Shown here piece after piece: positions 55,321-64,000 of a DNA stretch of 64,000 nucleotides; position 1 is the stretch's first letter, and each line of letters begins with the position of its first letter. Source of the stretch: Portulaca oleracea (Eukaryota; Streptophyta; Magnoliopsida; Caryophyllales; Portulacaceae); assembly GCA_029582165.1 (NCBI GenBank), contig CM055872.1, forward strand, positions 31,346,761 to 31,410,760, written 5' to 3'. A model generated the notes under the pieces. That model had not been told where the DNA came from, ran no database searches, and saw only the letters and a list, made by a program, of their open reading frames with translations. Made by a program: the position numbers and the translations under genes.

Positions 55321-55666
55321 AAAAATTAATCGGAGGTACCCCAATATTTGGGGAAACTATTTTTCGATACCCCAACTTTTCAAAACTCATTTTGAGGTAC
55401 CCTTACTTTTTGTGTTAGTAATTATTTGGTGCTTTTTTCGGCAATCAATTTATTAAGTGACCGAAATACCCTTATTCTTCTTCTTTAAGGGTATTTCTAA
55501 AAAAATGGAAGATAAGGGTATTTCGGTCACTTAACCAAATTGATGATCGAAAAATCACCTAATAATTTCTAACCTTAAAAGTAAGGGTACCCCAAAATTA
55601 GTTTTGAAAAGTTGGGGTACCTGAAAAACATTTCACCAGAAGTTAGGGTACCTCCGAGTAATTTTT
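55321..55666. mobile_element. Foldback MITE-like element
   Basis: Ends AAAAATTAATCGGAGGTACC and GGTACCTCCGAGTAATTTTT form an inverted repeat with one mismatch. Internal GGGTACC-type motifs are also mirrored (AACTTTTCAAAACT / AGTTTTGAAAAGTT), so the element folds over most of its 346 bp. It has no ORF, and the TSD is unclear. Confidence 0.75.
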
Positions 55667-55873
55667 TGATGGAAAACTCAACATTATAACTTCATTACTT
55701 TTTCCAAAACATAACATGGGAACCAACTGTATCAATAACTCTTCATTGCAATATATAATTGATTATTTTACTTTTTAAAAAATAATTGTAGATAGAATGG
55801 CAATAAATGTGTTTGAAAGATGACATTATTGAGTAATTAGTCTTTCCTTTTTGTTCCAAAGAAAATACTATAC

Positions 55874-55877
<4 letters not shown>

Positions 55878-55919
<42 letters not shown>

Positions 55920-55920
55920 T
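55878..55920. repeat. AAT microsatellite
   Basis: About 14 uninterrupted AAT units. Confidence 0.9.
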
Positions 55921-56011
55921 TGAGTTATAAAAGTAATATAATCACAAAAGAAAAGATGACATTATTGTAAGATACTGCTAGATGTTTAAAAAAATTAACT
56001 AATCACAAAAG

Positions 56012-56070
<59 letters not shown>

Positions 56071-56081
56071 TAATAATAATA

Positions 56082-56118
<37 letters not shown>

Positions 56119-56126
56119 TAATAATA

Positions 56127-56182
<56 letters not shown>
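56012..56182. repeat. Long imperfect AAT microsatellite
   Basis: About 57 units with interruptions (TGAT, TAGT) that themselves recur, suggesting block duplication. The open frames across it (poly-Ile, poly-Tyr) are artefacts of the repeat. Confidence 0.92.
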
Positions 56183-56937
56183 CATTTGAATGACAAAAGC
56201 AATATAGTCTAGCAATGACAATCAAAGATGAATTAAAATAACAAATATGATAAAAGGATTAAAATTTTAACGTCAAAGCTATGCGGGGACAAAAAACAGA
56301 AGAAAGATAAGCTCAATTATTGAAGGTGTATTGATCACTTATATAAAACCGTAAATTTGATGAGTTAATAATTTTTTATTCATTGATTTGAATATTTTTA
56401 TAATTTATTTTGTTGTGACATATCTGAAATTCATTAGCATTTGTAATGTATGCTCTACTCCATTAATTTTCATTATTATCATAATTTATCTTTATTATTA
56501 TTATTATTATTATTATTTATTATTATTATTATAACGATAATGAAAATGAGTGACTGATGGTATTTCCTTCGCTCTATAAATTATACAAAATCCTAGCACT
56601 GTAAGTTTTGAAGAAGTATTGTCATATACGTGGAGAATATGCATCATATTCAAAAATCTTATTTCTTAAATTTAGTCCATCAGAAAATAGTAAGATATAT
56701 AGTGTTCTTTAGCAATTAATTTTTTTTGTACATATATGATGATACTTTTTTATATTCTTCAATATCGTGTTTGAGTTTGATTTGGATAAAGAAGTGATTC
56801 ATTGATTTTTCTTGCAAGGTTATATTTGTAGCAAGCATTGTTTGAATAGATTTTTATTTATTAGAAAATGACCCAAGCAGTGGCGGTACGTTCTTCATCG
56901 GTTAAAGTTTAAGCATATTTTACTTCTCTATATGCTC
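56183..56937. other. AT-rich intergenic DNA
   Basis: No gene seen. An ATT run at 56484-56532 is the reverse complement of the AAT repeats. Confidence 0.5.
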
Positions 56938-57897
56938 TGATGTATAACTGGATCAAAGACATATCAAGGGGTAACAAGCAACAAATCTAGGGTTTAGGGT
57001 TTCTCACGTGAAGGCTAGGGATGGAGGACATTCACGTGAATATGGGGAAACTTTGCGAATTTTAAGAGAGAGTATGTATTAGGGTTTGAGAGGGAATCAC
57101 GTGAAACGTAGGATCTTTGAGAGGTTTGAGAGAGAGTATGGATTAGGGTTTGAGAGTGTATGACGTGAGGTTGAGAGAGTTAAGAGATTTGAAATTAGCC
57201 TTAGGAAATCAACAAGATAGATAGGGGAATTGAATAGTTCAAGAGAATCTAACTTGATACAGAAACACCAAAAGTTGAAACCCTAGGGCTACTTGCTCTT
57301 CCTCTTAGTTACAGAAACACCATCTAGGAGTAGGAAACAAGCTCTTCCTCTCCACTTGAATTGCCACATTCAAGATACAATAGAAGAGATCAAACGAGAT
57401 GTTGAGATGCACTTAGGGAAAAGCAAAGGCTTGTTTGCATTCATAATTCAAAGTTGGTTCTCCAAAAATGTTACAACCCTAAGCTATTTATACTAGACTA
57501 AGTCCATCTAGGACTATCTAAATTGACGCCTAAGCAACCCATTCCTCCTAGGAATTGGTTTCCTAGTCCTAAGGGATCTAGTTACAATAGTATGAATCCT
57601 TCTAGGATTTGCCTTTACTAATCAAAGATGGATTAGTTACAAAATTACCCAACCTTATATAGGATTTCTTAAACTTGGCGCCAAAGCAAGGAGGAGTATC
57701 CGACTTGGATTCCTCAAAACCCACTCTAGGCTCTTCTAGGACCTTCTAGACTATTCTAGACTCTACTAACTTGATGTCCAAGCTTTTAGATATTACTTGG
57801 CATCACACACAACTAAAAATAATAAAATTAAACCAACAAACTTGTTATGGTGTATTGGATCTCCTTTGTTGGCCTTGGGATGCACGAATTTCCATCA
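56938..57897 (-). repeat. TE-I 3' LTR
   Basis: 960 bp, lacking about 150 bp found in the next copy. TATA box (minus TATAAATAG) at 57484-57492. Confidence 0.88.
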
Positions 57898-58347
57898 TTC
57901 CTCCCTTGTTGAGAAAAGAGTTTGTCCTCAAACTTGGAGGTCATCTTCTTCATCATAGTAGGGTTTCAAGTCAGCTATATTGAACGTTGCACTTCCACCA
58001 TAGTCATCTCTCAATGAAAGCTTATAAGCCTTATCTCCAACAAGAGCTAAGTAAGTAAGCAAGAAGGAGAGGTGCAAAAAGGAAAGGGGCTCTTTCTAGA
58101 ACTTCAAACGGTCCATCAAACCTAGAACCGACTTTCATTTCTTCTTAGAGGGGAACATCTCCCATGTTACGCTTCTTAGTTGAAATATAACCTTCTTTCT
58201 ATTCTTGTTATACACAAGCACGACATCAAAGTAAAATACCACACACTTGCAACATTCTTCCGCTGCTTGAATTCAAATACGGAAGTACCCACTTCTTAAA
58301 TCAATCTTTGAAACGACTTGGGCACCATAAAGCTGATCCACTAGATC
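57898..58347 (-). pseudogene. TE-I integrase C-terminus joined to RT remnant
   Basis: Minus strand 57930-58045 encodes the integrase end (KAYKLSLRDDYGGSATFNIA). Upstream, 58050-58150 holds a GPF-type block in broken frames, then directly an RT-like scrap near 58215-58240. The intervening RNase H and integrase core are gone. The same join occurs in TE-J. Confidence 0.75.
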
Positions 58348-58560
58348 TTAAATTCGAGGAATAGGAACCCTGTATGTGATAGTAGCTCTACTTTCAATGC
58401 TAATACGTTGGCTTTCATCTTTCTTTGTGACCGAAAGGGAAGGGACGGTGCACGGACTGAGGGTCTCCATGATCATACCCTTTGCTAGAAGATCATCATC
58501 ATGCCTTTGAACCTCTGGAGTGTAACCAGGGTTCATGCGATATGTTGGCTCGTTACGCAC
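58348..58560 (-). pseudogene. TE-I RT N-terminal fragment
   Basis: Reads YRMNPGYTPEVQ, KGMIMETLSPCTVPSL and KKDESQ, corresponding to the first RT blocks, followed by a stop. No catalytic block survives. Confidence 0.8.
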
Positions 58561-59488
58561 GACAGATCAAGGATTACGATCGGTTTTGTGCTGGATATCA
58601 CACTGGGGGGACAATCTATGTGGCATCTCTTTTGGGAACATAAGAGAATATTGTTCCAACAGTGGGGTGACGAGAGGGTGGCTTTTTGTGTGATTTTCGT
58701 GGCTAGGGTTTTTGTTGGTAGGCTGTTTGTGGCTTGGGTTTGTGTTTAAGACTGTGGGGATAATCTCCTTATGCTCACTAATCTTAGGATGTTCAGTGGT
58801 CATAAAAGTGATGAGATCTGGATGACTTCCCATGGGTTGGGACAATTTGGATGATTTTATTGGAGCTAGGGTAACCTTCTTGTTTTGGATCAAAAGAGTG
58901 TAGGTATTACTTCTTCCATCATGCATCACACTCCTATCAAATAACAACGGTCTTCCAAGCAAAATATGACAGGCATCAATAGGAATTACATCACACCATA
59001 GTGACTCTTGATAAGACTTGCCAATGGAAAAGCTTACCAAACAGCGTTGATTCACTTGTAAGCCTTTACCCTGGTTGAGCCATTAGATGGTGCATGGCGT
59101 GGGGGTGGGGGCTTGTTGGGTGCTGAAGCTTGTTTACCATAGTAAGAGAAGCTGTGTTAGTACAACTTTGACCATCAATAATCAAAGAATAAACTTTCTC
59201 CTTGATAGTGCAACGAGAATGGAAGATGGCTTCTCGTTGTTGTTGATCTTCAGGAACAAGAGAGCTACTAAGAACTCTGCTCACAACAAGCATGTCTCCT
59301 TCATCTGGTTCCTCTACGACCTCCTCTATAGAGTCAGCATGATTAGCATGTGCCTCCTCCTCTACATCTTCTGGTTCAGGTTCAAAGAGAGCAGAACGAA
59401 ACTCCATGAGGGTGATTGCTCTCTTGTTGGGGCATTTAGAGGCTATATGACCGAGCCCATGACATCTAAAACACCTCCTCCTTTCCAT
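58561..59488 (-). pseudogene. TE-I zinc knuckle and protease
   Basis: The knuckle CFRCHGLGHIASKC is near 59435-59478. An acidic linker follows, then the protease site IIDGQSCTNTAS near 59150-59185 (Gly to Gln compared with the DGGS form), then ILLGRPLLFDRS near 58930-58965. Stops at 59066 and 58567 break it. Confidence 0.82.
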
Positions 59489-60288
59489 GGGTGTCGCTTG
59501 AATTGGTTTGAGGACGGTTTGGGGATAATTTTGTCGTGCTTTTGTGGGCAGTGCTTTAGGAGGGCTAGGGCTCTTTTGTGGAGTGGAGGGTTGAGGTGAG
59601 TGTGTGGTTCTAGGGCTTCTACAACATACCTAATACTTTCATTCAATCCAGCTAGGTACCACACAAGAGTTGAAGTTCATCTTCCTTCATATCACACCTC
59701 CAAAGCAGATGTTCGAACTCCTTGGTGTACTCCTCGACGCTTTTAGCTCCTTGGGTGAGTTTTTGAAGCTTAAAGTAGTTGTCTTTGAAGTAGCTTACAG
59801 GAGAAAACTTAGAGTGAAGTTTCTTCTTCATCGATCTTCTCCCAAGTTCGAATCTTTTCTTTCCCAACATGCTGTCTTTTCTTCTGTAAGTTAGTCCACC
59901 AAATACTAGAATGTTGTCGTAGTTTAAGAGCAAAATACTTGACCTTCTTTGCATCAGGAACATCTTTCAGATCAAAGACTCTCTCCATAGTTTGAATCCA
60001 TTCAAGAAAGACTTTAGGATCAACATTACCTTCAAATTCAGGAATGTCAACTTTGAAGTCAAGTCACACTTCTCTAGGCTCACGTCTAGGTGGTGTTTGA
60101 CGAGGTCTTCAAGGGGTGCTCAATTCGTCTGCTTCACTCTCCTTTTCTCCAGAATCTTTGCGCTCATATTGTTGCAGATGCATGTATCTTTCGAGTTGTC
60201 TGGAAAGGTACGCCACCTTTCCGCCCAATTCAGCTTTCTCATGCAGTAGTTGCTTAGTAGAAGTATTGTTGTTGCTGCCACTGGCCAT
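59489..60288 (-). pseudogene. TE-I gag
   Basis: Starts at the ATG at 60288 (MASGSNNNTSTKQ), with a coiled-coil-like part to a stop near 60109, then capsid blocks (FKDNYFKLQKLTQGAK, EEYTKEFEHLLWR near 59690-59790) in other frames. A deletion near 59615 removes about 30 codons present in TE-J. Confidence 0.8.
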
Positions 60289-60412
60289 TATGATGGGATG
60301 GATGAGGGAATCGTGTTTATGGAATGTGTTTGGGGCATTGGGGATTGTGTTTGGCCGTTTGAATTGTGTTTGGGGTTGCACTGAGAAGAAACCTAATCTG
60401 TGATACGAATTT
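60289..60412 (-). other. TE-I leader with degenerate primer-binding site
   Basis: Near 60396-60411 the minus strand has TTCGTATCACAG, a decayed tRNA-Met-type PBS next to the LTR. Confidence 0.55.
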
Positions 60413-61521
60413 TGATGTATAACTGGATGAAACACTAGGGTCTTAATCAATTACACATCAACGGGTGACGTGCAACCAATCTAGAGTTTAGGGTTTCTCA
60501 CGTGAATTCTAGGGATAGAGGGAATTCACGAGAATTTTTGAGAGGTTTGTGAGAGAGTATGGATTAGGGTTATAGAGAGTATGACGTGCGGTTAAGAGAG
60601 GTAAGAGATTTCAAAGAAGCCGTAGGAAATCAACATGATAGCTAAGAGAACTGGATAGTTCAACATAATCAAACTTGATACAGAAACACCACAAGATGAA
60701 ACCCTAGGGCTACTTCCTCTTCCTCTTAGTTATAGAAACACCTTCTAAGAGTAGGAAACAAGCTATAATAGAAGAGATCGAACGAGATGTTGAGAAACAC
60801 TCAAGGATAAGCAAAAGCTTGTTTGTATTCATAATTCAATGTTGGTTGTTCAAAAACGTTACAAGCCTAAGCTATTTACACTAGACTAAGTCCTTCTAGG
60901 ACTACCTATCTTGACGCCTAATCAACCCATTCCTCCTAGGAATTGGTTTCCTAATCCTAAGGGAATTAGTTACAATAGTACGAATCCTTCTAGGACTTGG
61001 CTTTCCTAATCAAAGATGGATTCGTTAGAAAATTTTCCAACCTTATCTATGATTTCCTAAACTTGGCACCAAAGCAAGGAGGAGTATCCGAATTGGATTC
61101 CTCAACAACTACTCTAGATTCTTCTAGAACCTTCTAGACTATTTTTGACTCTTCTAACTTGATATCCAAGCTTTTTCATATTCCTTGGAATCACACACAA
61201 CTAAAAATAATTAGATTACATCAAAAAACTTGCTAATAATAAAGAAAACACAAAAATGTGAACTTCAACTTGAAAAGGCCAAACTGTGAACCTCATCTTG
61301 AAAGTGCCAAAACTGTAAAATCATCTTGGACTTGTACTTGGGCCTCCTTGGACTTGGGCTTGGATTCTTATGACATTTAGACGTCCTCTTGGAACAATGA
61401 GCATGTTATATGGGTTGGCCTTTGGGCGTCCACAATGGATCCTTCCTCTATGGCCCGTTCTACCTCCTTGTAGATGAACTGGATCTCCTTCGTTCGGCTT
61501 GGGATGGACGGATTTCCATCA
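60413..61521 (-). repeat. LTR shared by TE-I (5') and TE-J (3')
   Basis: 1109 bp. Its TATA-equivalent reads TGTAAATAG. The extra segment compared with 56938-57897 lies around 61237-61470. Confidence 0.88.
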
Positions 61522-61896
61522 TTCCCCCCTTTTTAAGAAAAGAGTTTGTTCTCAAACTTGGAGGTCATCTTCTTCATCATAGTAGGGTTTCAAGTCAGCT
61601 ACATTGAACGTTGCACTTCCACCACAGCCATCTCTCAATGAAAGCTTATAAGCATTATCTCCAACAAGAGCTAAGTGAGCAAGCAAGAAGAAGAGATGCA
61701 AAAAGGAAAGGGGCTCTTTCTAGAACTTTAAATGGTCCATCACACCTAGGAACCGACATTCCTTTCTTCTTAGAGGGGAACATCTCCCATGTTATGCTTC
61801 CTAGTTGAAATATAACCTTCTTTCTATTCTTGTTATACACAAGTATGCCATCAAAGTAGACAACCACGCCTTTGCAACATTCTTCCGCTGCTTGAA
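61522..61896 (-). pseudogene. TE-J integrase C-terminus fused to RT active-site scrap
   Basis: The frame 61655-61867 reads VVYFDGILVYNK, the RT active-site block with the second Asp changed to Gly, running straight into NRKKVIFQ and CDGPFKVLE, the integrase C-terminal region. The deletion between them spans the RT thumb, RNase H and integrase core. Confidence 0.82.
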
Positions 61897-62254
61897 TTCA
61901 AATACGGAAGTACCCACTTCTTAAATCAATCTTTGAAACGACTTGGGCACCATAAAGCTGATCCACTAGATCTTCAATTCTAGGAATAGGAACCCTGTAT
62001 GTGATAGTAGCTCTACTTTCAGTGCTCATATGTGGGCTTTCATCTTTCTTTGTTAAATCAATCTTTGAAGGAACGGTACACGGACTGAGGGTCTCCATGA
62101 TCATACCCTTTGCTAGAAGATCATCATCATGGCTTTGAACCTCTGGAGTGTAACTAGGGTTCATGCGATATGTTAGCTCGTTACGCACGACAGATCTAGG
62201 AATACGATTGGTTTTGTGCTGGATTTCACACTGGGGGGACAATCCTTGTGGCAT
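61897..62254 (-). pseudogene. TE-J RT N-terminal fragment
   Basis: Open from the protease/RT link to [11 protein letters not shown], including VPIPRIEDLVDQLYG. It ends just before the second internal deletion. Compared with TE-I it keeps more of the palm block. Confidence 0.82.
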
Positions 62255-63128
62255 CTATTATGGGAACATATGAGAATATTGTTCCAATAGTGGGGTGTCG
62301 AGGGGGTGGCCTTTTGTGGGATTTTCGTGGCTAGGGTTTTCGTTGGTAGTCTATTTGTGGCTTGGGTTTGTGTTTAGGACTATGGGAATGATCTCCTTAT
62401 GCTCACTAATTTTAGGATGTTCAGTGGTCATAAAAGTGATGAGATCTGGATCACTTCCCTTGGGTTGGGACGATTTGGATGATTTTAATAGAGCTAGGGT
62501 AACCTTCTTGTTTTGGATCATAAGAGTGTAGGTATTACTTCTTCCATCATGCATCACACTCCTGTCAAATAACGACGGTCTTCCAAGCAAAAAATGACAG
62601 ACATCGATAGGAATTACTTCACACCATAGTGACTCTTCATAAGACTTTCCAATAGAAAAGCTTACCAAACAGTGTTGATTCACTTGTAAGCCTTTACCCT
62701 GGTTGAGCCATTAGATGGTGCATGGCGTGGGGGTGGGGGCTTGTTGGGTGCTGAAGCTTGTTCACCATAGTAAGAGAAGCTGTGTTAGTACAACTTTGAC
62801 CATCAATAATCAAAGAATAAACTTTCTCCTTGATAGTGCAACGAGAATGGAAGATGGCTTCTCGTTGTTATTGATCTTCAGGAACAAGAGAGCTACTAAG
62901 AACTCTCCTCACAACAAGCATGTCTCCTTCATCTGGTTCCTCTACGACCTCCTCTATAGAGTCTGCATGATTAGCATGTGCCTCCTCCTCTACATCTTCA
63001 GGTTCAGGTTCAAAGAGAGCAGAACGAAACTCCATGAGGGTGATTGCTCTCTTGTTGGGGCATTTAGAGGCTATATGACCGAGCCCATGACATCTAAAAC
63101 ACCTCCTCCTATCCATGGGTGTCGCTTG
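62255..63128 (-). pseudogene. TE-J zinc knuckle and protease
   Basis: Knuckle CFRCHGLGHIASKC near 63060-63105, an acidic linker, then the protease region in broken frames (62351-62683 has FLLGRPSLFDRS). A CAA/CAG-type codon near 62868 is now a stop. The layout is the same as TE-I. Confidence 0.8.
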
Positions 63129-64000
63129 AATTGGTTTGAGGACGGTTTGGGGATAATTTTGTCGTGCTTTTGTGGGCAGTGCTTTAGGAGGGCTAGGGCT
63201 CTTTTGTGGAGTGGAGGGTTGAGGTGAGTATGTGGTTCTAGGGCTTCTACTCGGCATCTCCTTCCCGCTTCTCTTTTGTTGCAGCTCAACTTTTTTAGCC
63301 AAAGTACTTAATTCATCAAGTGTAGTATAGGGTTGAAGCTCCACAACATACCTAGTACTTTCATTCAATCCAGCTAGGTACCACACAAGAGTTGAAGTTC
63401 ATCTTCCTTCATATCACACCTCCAAAGCAGATGTTCGAACTCCTTGGTGTACTCCTCGACGTTTTTAGCTCCTTGGGTGAGTTTTTGAAGCTTAAAGTAG
63501 TTGTCTTTGAAGTAGCTTACAGGAGAAAACTTAGAGTGAAGTTTCTTCTTCATCGATCTTCTCCCAAGTTCGAATCTTTTCTTTCCCAACATGTTGTCTT
63601 TTCTTCTGTAAGTTAGTCCACCAAATACTAGCATGTTGTCGTAGTTTAAGAGCAAAATACTTGACCTTCTTTGCATCAGGAACATCTTTCAGATCAAAGA
63701 CTCTCTCCATAGTTTGAATCCATTCAAGAAAGACTTTAGGATCAAGATTACCTTCAAATTCAGGAATGTCAACTTTGAAGTCAAGTCACACTTCTCTAGG
63801 CTCACGTCTAGGTGGTGTTTGACGAGGTCTTCTAAGGGTGGTCAATGTGTCTGCTTCACTCTCCCCTTCTCCAGAATCTTTGCGCTCATATAGTTGCAGA
63901 TGCATGTATCTTTCGAGTAGTTTGGAAAGGTACGCCACCTTTCCATCCAATTCAGATTTCTCATGTAGTAGTTGCTGAGTAGAAGTATTATTGTTGCAGC
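63129..64000 (-). pseudogene. TE-J gag
   Basis: 63129-63386 holds the capsid end and basic linker, including the block missing from TE-I (TTLDELSTLAKKVELQQ). 63374-63685 holds FKDNYFKLQKLTQGAK and FEHLLWR in another frame. The N-terminal coiled-coil-like part runs to the window edge. Confidence 0.8.

Larger units (their letters stand above)
56938..61521 (-). mobile_element. TE-I: defective gypsy element, first of a tandem pair
   Basis: LTRs are 56938-57897 and 60413-61521, TGATGTATAACTGG to TTTCCATCA. The minus-strand interior has gag, knuckle, protease, a short RT piece and the integrase C-terminus; most of RT, RNase H and the integrase core is absent. It lacks about 92 bp of gag near 59615 that TE-J keeps. 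Its 5' LTR is also the 3' LTR of TE-J. Confidence 0.88.
61522..64000 (-). mobile_element. TE-J: second internal region of the tandem, truncated by window end
   Basis: Follows the shared LTR directly and repeats the TE-I interior with high similarity in the same orientation. It has the same RT-integrase join, so it derives from the same defective ancestor. The gag ATG would be about 10 bases beyond the window. Confidence 0.88.

Noticed and set aside
55995..56225. Open frames of poly-Tyr and poly-Ile
   Set aside because: They are only translations of the AAT microsatellite.
59087..59599. 170-codon plus-strand frame, repeated at 62715-63227
   Set aside because: It is the complementary strand of the knuckle-protease region in TE-I and TE-J; the minus strand has recognisable motifs.

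Overview
This 64 kb window looks like plant nuclear heterochromatin, most likely from a eudicot. I found no convincing host gene. Nearly everything is LTR retrotransposon in several nested layers, plus one CACTA DNA transposon, two foldback (MITE-like) elements and long AAT microsatellites. The plant assignment rests on Sirevirus-type copia, Athila-like and chromovirus-type gypsy elements, on primer-binding sites that match the 3' ends of tRNA-Met and tRNA-Asp, and on CACTA ends. I cannot name the species. Element names (TE-A etc.) are mine.

Layout. The oldest recognisable layer is TE-D, a minus-strand gypsy element with pieces at 31797-32022, 40666-42462 and 54774-54958. It is split by TE-C (window start to 31796, truncated), TE-E (32023-40665, Athila-like) and TE-H (42463-54773, chromovirus-like). 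TE-C is split by TE-F (443-30583), a Sirevirus-like copia element with an env-like third ORF. TE-F carries TE-A (1125-7717) in its 3' LTR, TE-G (9211-19692) in the env-like ORF and the CACTA element TE-M (25118-29434) in gag. TE-B (9562-15915) sits in the left LTR of TE-G, TE-K (45202-50414) in the pol of TE-H, and a foldback element in TE-E. Most insertions show target-site duplications (TSDs): CATAC for TE-F, GTTTG for TE-A, CTTGG/CTTTG for TE-G, CCGTC for TE-B, ATC for TE-M, ATCAT for TE-H and TGCTG for TE-K. Removing one element plus one target copy brings interrupted frames back into register at TE-G, TE-E, TE-H and TE-K.

Right of TE-D (54959-56937) lie a foldback element and AAT repeats. 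Then come TE-I and TE-J (56938-64000), two head-to-tail internal regions sharing an LTR, both lacking the same large part of pol; TE-J runs off the window.

No element appears fully intact. TE-A, TE-F and TE-H keep most protein domains but carry frameshifts and stops. TE-B, TE-C, TE-E, TE-G, TE-K, TE-I and TE-J lack visible RT and/or integrase and would depend on helpers. The most unusual signals are: a roughly 130-150 bp promoter-region block shared by the LTRs of an Athila-like (TE-B) and a chromovirus-like (TE-G) element; arrays of GCTCGGGCGAGC dyads just upstream of the TATA box in TE-A and TE-B; and a conserved non-gag/pol ORF in TE-B, TE-C and TE-E.
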